Notes: generated by a model not told the origin, from the letters alone. 64,000 nt of DNA from Ectopseudomonas mendocina (GCF_008041835.1 NZ_VRYE01000037.1:1-64000); one strand, 5' to 3'; numbered from the stretch's first letter, positions 10,396 to 20,133 are shown. Translations and numbers: made by a program.

Positions 10396-11925
10396 ATGAG
10401 CGAAATCAGCAGCCCACGCCCGCTTCCCCCCTCTGCACCGGTGCTTCGCAACCCCGCGAACGCAGCGGATCTGGCCGTGCGACTGCTGCAACCGCTGGAG
10501 GGCATGCTGGCCGCTGGGGAGAGCGCCAAGGCCGAAGTCGTGGCGATTCGCGAGCAGGCGCAAAGCTTCCAGTTGCTGCTGAAACTGACGCTGGCAGGCG
10601 GCAAGCAAACCACGCTGCCGGCCGAAAGCGCCAGGCCGCTGGCTCAGGGCAGCGCGCTGGTGGTCACTGCGCTGTCCGATACACGCCTGGCCCTGCAGGC
10701 TAGCGGCGACAAGCCGCTGACCAGCCTCGATCTGCAGCAGTTACCGCCCGGCACCCTGATCCAGGGCAAGGTCATCAGCCGCGACGCCTTGCCGCCGCAA
10801 GGCGCGCAGACGCTCTATCGCCTGGTTGTGAACCTGCTCAATACACCACTGGCCGGCAGTAAACTGGCGCTCGACAGCCCCATGGCGTTGCCACTCGGCA
10901 GCCTGCTCAGCGCGCAGGTTCAAGGCAGCCAGAGTCTTGCCTTTCTGCCGCTCAGTGGCCGCCTCGATCAACTGGTGTTGGGTCAGCAGCTTGCCGCACA
11001 ACAGAACCGCCAGGCTTCGCTGGAAGGTTTGTTCAAGGGCCTGCAGAACCTGAGTGGCGGCGATGAGGCGCTACGGGGCAGCATCGACAAACTGCTCGGC
11101 GCCCTCCCCGACAGTACCCAGCTGAGCACAGCCAAGGGTCTGGCGCAGGCCCTGGAGAGCAGCGGTGTGCTGCTCGAAGCCAAGCTGCTGCAGGGCCAGA
11201 CCAGCGCACTGGCGCAGGACCTGAAAGCCAATCTGCTGCGCCTGATCGCGCAGCTACTGCCGCAACTACCTGGCGCAGCCGGCACACTCGCCGGCCTGCA
11301 AAACGCCATCAACCAGAACCTGCCCGCGATGGCGCGACAGATGCTCGGCATCAGCAGCAACGGCTCAGCGCGACAACAGGCGCTTAACTTCCCCCTGCCC
11401 TCGCGCCTGCTGCAGAACATGGAGGATGGCGAAGCCGATCTGGAGATGTTGCTGAAACTTGCCGCTGCGGCCATTTCACGCCTGCAGACCCACCAACTGT
11501 CGAGCCTGGCGCAAACCCAGGTCGATGCCAACGGCAATCTGCTGACCACCTGGCAACTGGAGCTGCCCATGCGCCATCAGCAGGACATCATTCCATTACA
11601 GATCAAACTGCAGCGTGAAGACCGCGAGGGCAACGTCGAGAAGAACGAACCCAAGGAGCCCGTCTGGCGTATCGATCTGGCTTTCGATCTCCCCCACCTG
11701 GGCCCATTGCAAGTGCGCGCTCAACTGCTACGCGGCAGCCTGTCCAGCGAACTCTGGGCCGAACGTGCAGAAACCACCACCCTGATCAATGCCGAGCTCG
11801 GTCACCTGCGTGAACGCCTGCTGGCCGCCGGCCTGGAAGTCGCTGAGCTGACCTGTCGCCAGGGTATGCCGCCGCAGGGCCCGAAGACCTCGCTGGAACA
11901 ACGCTGGGTGGCTGAAACCGCATGA
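10396..11925 (+). CDS. FliK-like hook-length-control domain protein
   Basis: 509 residues, Gln/Leu/Ala-rich in its first 350 residues and ending with a FliK C-terminal-type domain (QLELPMRHQQDIIPLQIKLQ, then GPLQVRAQLLRGSLSSELWA). It corresponds to the gene next to ccmA in P. aeruginosa (PA1473-like, from memory). It is a second FliK-type protein beside the canonical fliK at 32637-33863. It overlaps the next gene, which resembles the FlhB C-terminal domain, by four bases. FliK and FlhB-C interact in the substrate-specificity switch, so the pair may tune export; this is inference. Confidence 0.8.
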   Translation: MSEISSPRPLPPSAPVLRNPANAADLAVRLLQPLEGMLAAGESAKAEVVAIREQAQSFQLLLKLTLAGGKQTTLPAESARPLAQGSALVVTALSDTRLALQASGDKPLTSLDLQQLPPGTLIQGKVISRDALPPQGAQTLYRLVVNLLNTPLAGSKLALDSPMALPLGSLLSAQVQGSQSLAFLPLSGRLDQLVLGQQLAAQQNRQASLEGLFKGLQNLSGGDEALRGSIDKLLGALPDSTQLSTAKGLAQALESSGVLLEAKLLQGQTSALAQDLKANLLRLIAQLLPQLPGAAGTLAGLQNAINQNLPAMARQMLGISSNGSARQQALNFPLPSRLLQNMEDGEADLEMLLKLAAAAISRLQTHQLSSLAQTQVDANGNLLTTWQLELPMRHQQDIIPLQIKLQREDREGNVEKNEPKEPVWRIDLAFDLPHLGPLQVRAQLLRGSLSSELWAERAETTTLINAELGHLRERLLAAGLEVAELTCRQGMPPQGPKTSLEQRWVAETA

Positions 11926-12263
11926 GCCGCAAGCCACAGCCCGAACCGCGCCAGGCCATTGCCCTGAATTACGATGGACAAAGTGCGCCGGTACTCAGCG
12001 CCAAGGGCGACGACGAACTGGCCGAGGCCATTCTCGCCATCGCCCGCGAGTACGAGGTGCCAATCTACGAGAATGCCGAGCTGGTGCGCCTGCTGGCACG
12101 CCTGGAGCTGGGCGACGCGATTCCCGAGACGCTGTATCGCTGCATCGCCGAAATCATCGCCTTCGCCTGGTACCTGCAGGGCAAAGCACCACCAGGCTTC
12201 GAGACGGACACGGAGCGTGACGTCAGCCCTACACTGCGCCAGCTCGAGGGGCCGTCGAACTGA
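11922..12263 (+). CDS. FlhB C-terminal-domain-like protein (FlhX type)
   Basis: 113 residues that line up with the cytoplasmic C-terminal domain of FlhB (YDGQSAPVLSAKGDDELA here, YDPEKGGAPLLLAKGGDFLA in FlhB at 26634-27770). It has no membrane part and lacks the NPTH self-cleavage site, so it resembles the FlhB-CC fragment made after cleavage. In other bacteria such FlhX proteins can partly replace that fragment. ATGA overlap with the FliK-like gene indicates co-translation. Confidence 0.85.
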   Translation: MSRKPQPEPRQAIALNYDGQSAPVLSAKGDDELAEAILAIAREYEVPIYENAELVRLLARLELGDAIPETLYRCIAEIIAFAWYLQGKAPPGFETDTERDVSPTLRQLEGPSN

Positions 12264-12359
12264 GTGACGATAAGATTACCTCAGCCGCGCACAGTCGAAA
12301 GCCAGTCTGGGTGGGTGCCGGCGCGGGGAAAAGCCTGAGGGAGCGGCGCCATACGGGCT

Positions 12360-12782
12360 CTATTGCGCCTGGCCGGCCTTGGGCTTGTGCAGGCGACTGA
12401 TCAGCTCGGCCTCGGCCTTGCTCAACCCACAGGACTGGGTCAGATCTTCGACGCTGGCGCCCATGCCCACCAGGCGTGCGGCCTGCGTGAAGGACAGGCT
12501 ACTGGGGTCGCGCTGCTCGATCTGACTGACCTTGTCCGGCAGCGGCGCCACCACACGCCGCAACTCGTGCAACTCTTCGCCCATACGAATGCTGCCGGTC
12601 AGGTAGGCATCCAGCCGTTTACCCAGCTCCTTGATCCGAGCATCGCGCACGGCATCACGCTTGGCCTGCTCAGCCAGCAGGCGCTGCTGGTTGCGCTGCA
12701 GGCCATGGCAGACGATGCCCAATGCCACGCAGAGCAGCGCCACGAAGGCAAGGGCCGCAGCCAGCATGGCAAACTCGGACAT
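12360..12782 (-). CDS. DUF2802 protein at the end of the chemotaxis operon
   Basis: 140 residues: an N-terminal membrane helix (MLAAALAFVALLCVALGIV), a predicted coiled coil (RNQQRLLAEQAKRDAVRDAR), and a C-terminal helical DUF2802 region (VEDLTQSCGLSKAEAELISR). It follows cheW by three bases. In Pseudomonas this conserved gene closes the parC-parP-cheW block; its function is not established to my knowledge. The membrane anchor next to polar chemotaxis genes suggests a role at the pole. Confidence 0.85.
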   Translation of the reverse strand: MSEFAMLAAALAFVALLCVALGIVCHGLQRNQQRLLAEQAKRDAVRDARIKELGKRLDAYLTGSIRMGEELHELRRVVAPLPDKVSQIEQRDPSSLSFTQAARLVGMGASVEDLTQSCGLSKAEAELISRLHKPKAGQAQ

Positions 12783-12785
12783 GGC

Positions 12786-13265
12786 TCAGATGCTCTCCAG
12801 CTCCGACCACTCTTCTTCGGACATCATTTTGTCCAGTTCGACCAGAATCAGCAGCTCGCCGTTCTTGTTGCAGACGCCCTGGATGAACTTGGCCGACTCA
12901 TCGTTACCGACGTTCGGTGCCGTCTCGATCTCGGACTGACGCAGGTAAACCACTTCGGCCACGCTATCGACCAGAATGCCGACCACCTGCTTGTCCGCCT
13001 CGATGATGACGATACGGGTGTTGTCGGTCACCGGCGCCGAACCCAGACCGAAACGCTGGCGGGTATCGATCACGGTGACCACGTTGCCGCGCAGGTTGAT
13101 GATACCCAGCACGTAGCTCGGCGCGCCCGGCACAGGGGCAATCTCGGTATAGCGCAGGACTTCCTGAACCTGCATCACGTTGATGCCGTAGGTCTCGTTG
13201 TCCAGGCGAAAGGTCACCCACTGCAGAATCGGATCTTCGGCGCCTTGTGCAGAACTTTTCTTCAT
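12786..13265 (-). CDS. cheW: CheW, chemotaxis coupling protein
   Basis: 159 residues with the CheW SH3-like fold signatures YGINVMQVQEVLRY, GIINLRGNVVTVIDTR and GILVDSVAEVV. It links chemoreceptors to CheA. I use the ATG at 13265 (MKKSSAQG) with AGGGGA just upstream; a longer frame starts 21 codons earlier but has no ribosome site and a non-family N-terminus. Confidence 0.95.
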   Translation of the reverse strand: MKKSSAQGAEDPILQWVTFRLDNETYGINVMQVQEVLRYTEIAPVPGAPSYVLGIINLRGNVVTVIDTRQRFGLGSAPVTDNTRIVIIEADKQVVGILVDSVAEVVYLRQSEIETAPNVGNDESAKFIQGVCNKNGELLILVELDKMMSEEEWSELESI

Positions 13266-13361
13266 GTCCCCTAGCCTCATCAAAAACCGCTCAGCGCGGC
13301 ATGTGCGGGTCGACCCGCTTTTCATCAACTATAGAGCCCGTAGGCACGAACCCACCAATTC

Positions 13362-14186
13362 TCAATGCACTTTTCCGCCATTCAGGCGTTTCGCCGCGCC
13401 GCTGGCGATCAGTTCGGCCAGCGCTGCCACATCGAGCAAGGCACACATATGCTCGATCACCGTACCGGCCAGCCAGGGTCGCTGGCTGCGCTGGCTGCGC
13501 CACTTGACCTCGTCCGGATCCAGACGAATCGAGCGGCTGACCTGATGCACCGCCAGCCCCCACTCGTAGCCCTGCACCGAAATCACGTATTGCAGCCCTT
13601 CACGGAAGTCATCACGGTAACGATCCGGCATCACCCAACGCGCCGTATCCAGCACCTTCAGGTTACCGGACTGGCTGGGCAGAATACCGAGAAACCACTC
13701 CGGCTGACCGAACAGCGGCGTCAACTCCTGGCCTTCGAGCGGGTAGATCGAGCCCAGGCAAATCAGCGGCACGGCCAGCGTCAGTCCCGCTACATCGAAC
13801 AGCAGACACTCGAAGGGTTCCTCAGCCCAGGCCGGACGACCACCAGCCTGCAAGGCAGCCGGTTGCGGGGCCTGCCCGGCAAGGGTGGCGACCGCTGGCG
13901 GCGAGTCTTCGATGGCCGGCGCCAATACGGGCGCAGGCAACTCTACCGGCACGGTGGCGACCTCAACCGGAGGCTCGACCACCGCTGCACGCATAACGGG
14001 CGCAACAGCAGGCGCTATCGCCTCGACCAGCCGAGCATCGCGCACCTGCTCCTCGAGCACCGCAGCTTCGAACTCATCGAGGCTGACAGACATCTCCAGT
14101 TCGGCAGCAGCCTCCTGCAGCAGGCCATCGAGATAGGACTGCAGAGCCAGCTGTGAACGTGTGGCAGTGGCGAGATCACGACTCAT
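13362..14186 (-). CDS. parP: ParP, CheW-domain partner of ParC
   Basis: 274 residues: an N-terminal helical part (about 1-55), a Pro/Ala/Val-rich linker (about 60-130) and a C-terminal CheW-like domain (LTLAVPLICLGSIYP, LPSQSGNLKVLDTARW). In polar flagellates ParP binds ParC and CheA and keeps arrays at the pole. The start MSRDLATATRS at 14186 fits the family; a longer frame to 14261 has a non-conserved N-terminus. The gene sits between parC and cheW, the usual order. Confidence 0.88.
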   Translation of the reverse strand: MSRDLATATRSQLALQSYLDGLLQEAAAELEMSVSLDEFEAAVLEEQVRDARLVEAIAPAVAPVMRAAVVEPPVEVATVPVELPAPVLAPAIEDSPPAVATLAGQAPQPAALQAGGRPAWAEEPFECLLFDVAGLTLAVPLICLGSIYPLEGQELTPLFGQPEWFLGILPSQSGNLKVLDTARWVMPDRYRDDFREGLQYVISVQGYEWGLAVHQVSRSIRLDPDEVKWRSQRSQRPWLAGTVIEHMCALLDVAALAELIASGAAKRLNGGKVH

Positions 14187-14272
14187 GACGGAAACCCGGG
14201 ATAAGAGCTTGACAGCATATCGGCCGCAGCATGCCCAGACTTGAGACGAGCCAGTCGACATAGACGCTCATC

Positions 14273-15061
14273 TCAGGCCACCTGCGCTGCATTCTGTTGG
14301 CTGAGCAGATGCTTGAGCAGTGCCCGATAGGCGATCACGCCACGGCTGCCCGCATCGAACTGCGAAGGCGTGCGCCCTGCCCGGCTGGCATCACGCAAGC
14401 GCGTATCCACCGGAATGTAGGCCGGCCACAGATGATCGGGATAAGTATTGCGCAGCACCCGCAGGGTGCTCATGGAGGCCTGGGTTCGCCGGTCGAACAG
14501 CGTCGGCACGATGGTATAGGGCAAGGCCTGCTTACGCGATCGGTTGATCATCGCCAGTGTCGTGATCATTCGCTCCAGGCCTTTGACCGCAAGAAACTCG
14601 GTCTGCACCGGAATCACCAGTTGCTGGCTGGCGGCCAGGGCGTTGACCATCAGCACGCCAAGCAATGGCGGGCTGTCGATGATGGCGTGATCGAAATCCT
14701 CCCACAGCTGCGCCAGGCTCTTGGCGATCACCAGACCGAGACCACTCTGCCCCGGCGACTGGCGCTCCAGGGTAGCCAGCGCGGTGCTCGATGGCAGCAG
14801 CGAGATATTCTCGTGACTGGTGCTGTGCAACAGCTGCTTGGACAGGCCTTGCGGCACGTTGCCCTGGTGCAGGAACAGGTCGAAGCAACTGTGCTCCAGC
14901 GTGTCGGGATCATGGCCGAAATAACTGGTCATCGACCCATGCGGATCGAGATCGACCACGACTACACGCTTGCCGGCATCGGCCAACAGGCCTGCCAGGG
15001 CAATGGAGGTGGTGGTCTTGCCGACCCCTCCCTTCTGATTGGCTACTGCCCAGACTTTCAT
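14273..15061 (-). CDS. parC: ParC, ParA-like ATPase positioning chemotaxis arrays
   Basis: 262-residue ParA/MinD-type ATPase with deviant Walker A NQKGGVGKTTT near 8-18 and the switch segment VVVDLDPHGSMTSYFG. Its close link to parP, cheW and motCD separates it from chromosome-partition ParA. It forms a polar cue that recruits ParP and chemotaxis proteins so that daughter cells inherit an array. FleN, at 22158, is a second member of this ATPase family in the window. Confidence 0.9.
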   Translation of the reverse strand: MKVWAVANQKGGVGKTTTSIALAGLLADAGKRVVVVDLDPHGSMTSYFGHDPDTLEHSCFDLFLHQGNVPQGLSKQLLHSTSHENISLLPSSTALATLERQSPGQSGLGLVIAKSLAQLWEDFDHAIIDSPPLLGVLMVNALAASQQLVIPVQTEFLAVKGLERMITTLAMINRSRKQALPYTIVPTLFDRRTQASMSTLRVLRNTYPDHLWPAYIPVDTRLRDASRAGRTPSQFDAGSRGVIAYRALLKHLLSQQNAAQVA

Positions 15062-15143
15062 GTTCTCTTATCCTCCCGGCAAGAGGCGCTCAGGCCGAGA
15101 ATGGCGTCACTGCCACAGAGCAAGCGACTGGAATTTGACGGCT

Positions 15144-15953
15144 TCACGACTGTGGAACTCCCGACGCAGACGGCGGTGCAGGTTGCGTGCCAGCCCCGTT
15201 TTGCTGAGTCGCGGCAGATCCATCACTGCGGCGCGTTTCAAGGTTGCGTGAAATCACCAGCACGACTCGGCGATTCCGCGCCCGGCCCTCGGCCGTGGCG
15301 TTGTCGGCTACCGGCTGGAACTCACCATAGCCGACAACGGCAAGACGCGAAGGGTCGACACCCTCCATCGCCAGCATGCGTACGATGCTCGCCGCCCGCG
15401 CAGCCGACAACTCCCAGTTGGTTGGATATTGAGCCGTCTGAATCGGCAGGTTGTCAGTGAAGCCCTCGACCTTAACCGGGTTTTGATAAGGCGCCAGAAT
15501 CTTGGCCACCTTTTCGATGATATCGAACGCCTGGTTGTTCGGAATGGCATCACCGCTGGGAAACAGCAAGCTGGAACTGAGTTCGATCTCGATCCACATC
15601 TCGTTGCCGCGCACGGTCAGCTGATCGGCCTGGATCAACTCACCAAAGGCCTCACGCACGCCGGAGGCAATACTCTGCAGGGTCGAGTCCGAACTGGGAT
15701 CGTCCATGGCGCTATCATCAGGCTGGCTGGTACGCGGCCGCTCCTCACCAACCGGAATTGGCTTGATCGAACGATCCGGCTGGTTGAACACGCCCGTCAG
15801 CGAATCGGAAAGAACCTTGTACTTGCCTTCATTGATCGAGGAAATCGAGTACATCACCACGAAGAAGGCGAACAACAGGGTGATGAAGTCAGCGTAGGAC
15901 ACCAGCCAACGCTCGTGATTCTCGTGCTCTTCATGATGCCGCCTGCGTGCCAT
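15144..15953 (-). CDS. motD: MotD, peptidoglycan-anchored stator subunit (MotB type)
   Basis: 269 residues. One membrane helix carries the proton-channel Asp 22 (YADFITLLFAFFVVMYS), then a plug/linker and an OmpA-like peptidoglycan-binding domain (VKVEGFTDNLPI, NWELSAARAASIVRM, VVGYGEFQP). With MotC it forms the second stator, which in P. aeruginosa supports swarming and is distinct from MotAB. It is separated from motC by 12 bases. Confidence 0.95.
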   Translation of the reverse strand: MARRRHHEEHENHERWLVSYADFITLLFAFFVVMYSISSINEGKYKVLSDSLTGVFNQPDRSIKPIPVGEERPRTSQPDDSAMDDPSSDSTLQSIASGVREAFGELIQADQLTVRGNEMWIEIELSSSLLFPSGDAIPNNQAFDIIEKVAKILAPYQNPVKVEGFTDNLPIQTAQYPTNWELSAARAASIVRMLAMEGVDPSRLAVVGYGEFQPVADNATAEGRARNRRVVLVISRNLETRRSDGSAATQQNGAGTQPAPPSASGVPQS

Positions 15954-15965
15954 GCCATCCCTCCA

Positions 15966-16706
15966 TCAGTCCATGAAGCCTTGCAGCTTCAGTTCGATGG
16001 AGCGTGGATTCTCTCCCTCGGCAATGGACAGGATGCCTTCGAGCAGCATCTCACGGTAGCGCGACTGACGCATGGCAATGGCCTTGAGCTTGTTGCCCGC
16101 AGGCAACAGCAGCAGGTTGGCGAACCCCACACCATAAATGGTGGCAACGAACGCCACGGCAATGCCACTGCCGAGCATGCTCGGGTCGGCCAGATTGCCC
16201 ATCACATGAATCAACCCCATTACCGCACCAATGATGCCGATGGTCGGCGCGTAGCCGCCCATGCTTTCGAATACCTTGGCAGCCTGGATATCACGCGCTT
16301 CCTGGGTATAGAGGTCGACTTCGAGAATGCTGCGAATGGATTCCGGCTCGGCGCCGTCGACCAGCAACTGCAGCCCCTTGCGCGCATAGGGATCAGGCTC
16401 GGCATCGGCGACCGCTTCAAGCCCCAGCAGGCCTTCCTTGCGCGCCACCATGCTCCAGCCAACCACACGATTGATACCACCAGGCAGATCGATACGCGGC
16501 GGAAAGAAAATCCAGCGCAGGATCCCCATGGCCCGTTTGAATACCTGCACGGGCGCCTGCAGAAACGCTGCACCCAAGGTACCACCGATGACGATCAGCG
16601 CGGCCGGGCCATTGAGCAAGGCACCAGCATGCCCACCCTCAAGATAATTGCCGCCCAGAATGGCAACGAACGCCAGGATGACGCCAATAAGGCTCAGTAC
16701 ATCCAT
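15966..16706 (-). CDS. motC: MotC, stator subunit (MotA type)
   Basis: 246 residues with four expected helices, the MotA/TolQ/ExbB proton-channel signature (GYAPTIGIIGAVMGLIHVMG) and a charged cytoplasmic loop (MVARKEGLLGLEAVADAEPD) that should contact FliG. It is encoded between cheB and motD. Placement inside the che cluster and absence of a nearby motAB identify it as MotC rather than MotA. Confidence 0.95.
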   Translation of the reverse strand: MDVLSLIGVILAFVAILGGNYLEGGHAGALLNGPAALIVIGGTLGAAFLQAPVQVFKRAMGILRWIFFPPRIDLPGGINRVVGWSMVARKEGLLGLEAVADAEPDPYARKGLQLLVDGAEPESIRSILEVDLYTQEARDIQAAKVFESMGGYAPTIGIIGAVMGLIHVMGNLADPSMLGSGIAVAFVATIYGVGFANLLLLPAGNKLKAIAMRQSRYREMLLEGILSIAEGENPRSIELKLQGFMD

Positions 16707-16731
16707 GCGCAGGTTTCCGCATCAACACTGT

Positions 16732-17868
16732 TCACTGGCAGGCCTCGGTCAGATGCCGGCCAATGTCATCGAGGCTGTAGACGGCATCGGTCAGATTGGC
16801 CTTGACCACCGCCATGGGCATGCCATAGATCACGCAACTGGCCTCATCCTGCGCCCATACCTGGCTCCCGCCCTGCTTGAGCAGACGCGCACCCTCGCGG
16901 CCATCGGCGCCCATACCGGTGAGTACCACGGCCAGTACCTTGTCACCATAGGACTTGGCTGCCGAGCCAAAGGTGATATCGACACTGGGTTTGTAGTTGA
17001 GACGCTCGTCACCCGGGAGGATTTTCACCGCACCGCGCGCATCGACCATCATCTGCTTGCCGCCAGGTGCCAGCAGCGCCAGACCAGGGCGCAGAATATC
17101 GCCGTCCTCGGCTTCCTTGACCTGAATGCGGCACAGCTTGTCCAGTCGCTCAGCGAAAGCCTTGGTGAACGCGGCCGGCATATGCTGGATGAGTACGATG
17201 GGCGCTGGGAAATTCGCCGGTAGCTGGGTCAGCACACGCTGCAGAGCCACCGGGCCACCGGTCGAGGTGCCGATGGCAACCAGCTTGTAAGCCTTGCGCT
17301 TGGGCGCGGATGACGTAGGCGCGGCGCCACCGGCCGATGCTGCCGGACGCGCAGGAACAGCGGGAGCCGGTGCAGCAGGTCGTGTCGAGACAGCAGGACG
17401 GCTAATCGGCGCCGCATTCGGGCTGGCCGCAGTCGGCGCCGGCGCCACTGCAGCCGAGCTGAAACGACGGTTGCTGCGTGCGATGCTGTGCACCTTCTCG
17501 CAGAGCATCTGCTTGACCTTCTCGGGGTTGCGCGAGATGTCTTCGAAGTTCTTCGGCAGGAAATCCACCGCGCCGGCATCTAGGGCATCGAGCGTGACAC
17601 GAGCCCCTTCATGAGTCAGCGAGGAGAACATCAGTACCGGCGTCGGGCAGCGCTGCATGATGTTTCGCACAGCGGTGATACCGTCCATCATCGGCATCTC
17701 GTAATCCATGGTGATCACGTCGGGCTTGAGTGCCAACGCCTGATCGATGGCTTCCCGCCCGTTGGTAGCCGTGCCCACGACCTGAATGCTGGGGTCAGCA
17801 GACAGGATTTCCGAGACACGCCGGCGGAAGAAGCCGGAGTCGTCCACCACCAGAACCTTAACAGCCAT
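16732..17868 (-). CDS. cheB: CheB, receptor methylesterase/deamidase
   Basis: 378 residues: an N-terminal receiver domain with phosphoacceptor Asp 55 ([13 protein letters not shown]), an Ala/Pro-rich linker (about 140-190), and a CheB esterase domain with the catalytic Ser ([13 protein letters not shown]), His ([13 protein letters not shown]) and Asp ([12 protein letters not shown]). Start at 17868 has AGGAG seven bases upstream; an ATG nine codons further up lacks one. It lies between cheA and motC. No cheR is in the window. Confidence 0.95.
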   Translation of the reverse strand: MAVKVLVVDDSGFFRRRVSEILSADPSIQVVGTATNGREAIDQALALKPDVITMDYEMPMMDGITAVRNIMQRCPTPVLMFSSLTHEGARVTLDALDAGAVDFLPKNFEDISRNPEKVKQMLCEKVHSIARSNRRFSSAAVAPAPTAASPNAAPISRPAVSTRPAAPAPAVPARPAASAGGAAPTSSAPKRKAYKLVAIGTSTGGPVALQRVLTQLPANFPAPIVLIQHMPAAFTKAFAERLDKLCRIQVKEAEDGDILRPGLALLAPGGKQMMVDARGAVKILPGDERLNYKPSVDITFGSAAKSYGDKVLAVVLTGMGADGREGARLLKQGGSQVWAQDEASCVIYGMPMAVVKANLTDAVYSLDDIGRHLTEACQ

Positions 17869-17913
17869 ACACACTCCTAGACGGCGCGAAGCCATGGCCC
17901 GCGCCGCGAAACA

Positions 17914-20121
17914 TCAGAAACGTCGAGCGTAGCGCTTGAGCATGCTCGGTACGTCGAGAATCAATGCGATGCGTCCGTCACCAGTGATCGTGGCGCCAGA
18001 CATCCCGGGCGTGCCTTGCAGCATCTTGCCCAGTGGCTTGATTACCACTTCTTCCTGACCGACCAATTGATCGACGACAAAGCCGATGCGATGGCTGCCC
18101 ACGGTGAGGATCACCACATGGCCTTCGCGCTGTTCCTCCTGGAAAGCCTGCGGCACCAGCCAACGCTTGAGATAGAACAGGGGCAGCGCTTTGTCGCGCA
18201 CGATCACCACCTCCTGACCGTCGACCACATTGGTGCGCGACAGATCGAGGTGGAAAATCTCGTTGACGTTGACCAGCGGGAAGGCAAAAGCCTGATTCTC
18301 CAACATCACCATCAGGGTCGGCATGATCGCCAGGGTCAGCGGCACCTTGATGATGATCTTCGAGCCCTGGCCCTTCTGCGAGAAAACGTTGACCGTGCCG
18401 TTGAGCTGGGAAATCTTGGTCTTCACCACATCCATGCCGACACCACGGCCGGATACGTCGGAGATCTCGGTCTTGGTCGAGAAGCCCGGGGCGAAGATCA
18501 GGTTGTAGCATTCGAACTCGTTCAGGCGATCAGCCGCATCCTTGTCCAGCAGGCCCTTCTCCACGGCCTTGGCGCGCAGCACGTCGGCGTCCATCCCCTT
18601 ACCGTCATCGGTGATCGACAACAGGATGTGGTCGCCTTCCTGCTCGGCAGACAGCACCACACGCCCTGCACGGGACTTGCCAGCCTTCTCGCGCTCTTCC
18701 GGGGTTTCCACACCATGGTCGACGGCGTTGCGCACCAAGTGCACCAGCGGATCAGCCAGCGCCTCGACCAGGTTCTTGTCGAGGTCGGTTTCCTCGCCCA
18801 CCAGCTCGAGGTTGATTTCCTTCTTCAGATTGCGCGCCAGATCGCGTACCAGGCGCGGGAAGCGGCCGAACACCTTCTTGATCGGCTGCATGCGGGTCTT
18901 CATCACCGAGGTCTGCAGATCGGCCGTGACTACATCGAGGTTCGACACGGCCTTGGCCATGGCCTCGTCGCCGCTGTTGAGCCCAAGGCGAACCAGGCGG
19001 TTACGCACCAGCACCAGCTCACCAACCATGTTCATGATCTCGTCGAGCCGTGCGGTGTCGACCCGTACGGTGGTTTCCGCTTCGCTGGCAGGGGCCTTCT
19101 CAGCCGCAGCAGGGGCACGCGGTGCGGCAGGTTCAGCCTTGGCCGCAGCAGGCTTGGCTGCTGGTGCAGCGGCCTTGGGCGCGGCGGTCGGTTTCTGAGC
19201 AACTACAGGGGCCGACTCGCTTGGCGGCACGAACTTGCCCTTGCCGTGCAACTGATCGAGCAAGGACTCGAACTCGTCGTCGGTAATATCGTCACTTGCC
19301 GGGGCCGGAGCAGCGGCAACTGCAGCGACCGGAGCGGCCGCTTCAGCCGCGCCGGAAAACTGGCCCTTGCCATGCAACTGGTCGAGCAAGGCCTCGAACT
19401 CATCGTCGGTGATGTCATCGCCGGACGGTGCGGCAGCCGGTGCCGAGGCAACGGCTGCGCTGGCAGGCGTCTCGACAGTGCCGGAGAACTGGCCCTTGCC
19501 ATGCAACTGATCGAGCAACGACTCGAACTCGTCATCGGTGATCTCGTCGCTGGCGGCGCTCTCTGCACTCGGAGCGGCGGCTGGCGCGTCACCCAGCGCA
19601 TCGAGCAGTTGCTCGAATTCACTGTCGGTGATGTCTCCGGAAGCAACGGACGGAGCGACCGCCTGGGGTTCTGGCTCCGGCTTGGGTTCGGGCTCTGCCT
19701 GCTGCACTGGCGCAGGGGCCGCCTCGCCACCGCCCGGCTCTGCCAGACGCGACAGGGCTGCCAGAAGCTCAGGCGACGCGGGCGTCGGCTCACGCCGCTC
19801 ACGCACTTCGCCGAACATACCATTGACTGCATCAAGAGCCTCGAGCACCACATCCATCAGCTCCGAATCGACGCGACGCTCACCCTTGCGCAGGATGTCG
19901 AAGACGTTTTCGGCGATATGGCAGCACTCCACCAGCTCGTTGAGCTGGAGGAAGCCCGCTCCGCCCTTGACGGTATGGAAACCGCGAAAGATGGCGTTGA
20001 GCAGGCTCATGTCATCCGGTCGGCTTTCCAGCTCGACTAACTGTTCGGACAACTGTTCGAGAATCTCGCCGGCCTCTACCAGGAAATCCTGGAGGATCTC
20101 TTCATCGGCGCCGAAGCTCAT
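17914..20121 (-). CDS. cheA: CheA, chemotaxis histidine kinase
   Basis: 735 residues. HPt domain with phospho-His 49 (FRGFHTVKGGAGFL); a long acidic/Ala-Pro linker (about 110-345); dimerisation helices (VDTARLDEIMNMVGELVLVR); HATPase (LVHLVRNAVDHGVE, GRGVGMDVVKTKI); C-terminal CheW-like domain. In the linker, four copies of an acidic motif of the form DITDDEFExLLDQLHGKG occur near residues 163-177, 193-214, 235-256 and 278-297, where a CheY-binding P2 domain would be. It phosphorylates CheY and CheB on receptor signals. Confidence 0.95.
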   Translation of the reverse strand: MSFGADEEILQDFLVEAGEILEQLSEQLVELESRPDDMSLLNAIFRGFHTVKGGAGFLQLNELVECCHIAENVFDILRKGERRVDSELMDVVLEALDAVNGMFGEVRERREPTPASPELLAALSRLAEPGGGEAAPAPVQQAEPEPKPEPEPQAVAPSVASGDITDSEFEQLLDALGDAPAAAPSAESAASDEITDDEFESLLDQLHGKGQFSGTVETPASAAVASAPAAAPSGDDITDDEFEALLDQLHGKGQFSGAAEAAAPVAAVAAAPAPASDDITDDEFESLLDQLHGKGKFVPPSESAPVVAQKPTAAPKAAAPAAKPAAAKAEPAAPRAPAAAEKAPASEAETTVRVDTARLDEIMNMVGELVLVRNRLVRLGLNSGDEAMAKAVSNLDVVTADLQTSVMKTRMQPIKKVFGRFPRLVRDLARNLKKEINLELVGEETDLDKNLVEALADPLVHLVRNAVDHGVETPEEREKAGKSRAGRVVLSAEQEGDHILLSITDDGKGMDADVLRAKAVEKGLLDKDAADRLNEFECYNLIFAPGFSTKTEISDVSGRGVGMDVVKTKISQLNGTVNVFSQKGQGSKIIIKVPLTLAIMPTLMVMLENQAFAFPLVNVNEIFHLDLSRTNVVDGQEVVIVRDKALPLFYLKRWLVPQAFQEEQREGHVVILTVGSHRIGFVVDQLVGQEEVVIKPLGKMLQGTPGMSGATITGDGRIALILDVPSMLKRYARRF

Positions 20122-20133
20122 ATTGTGTGCTCC

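Noticed and set aside
18016-20040. A 674-residue open frame on the plus strand
   Set aside because: Antisense to cheA, His/Gln/Arg-rich in the way GC-rich shadows are, no recognisable domain.
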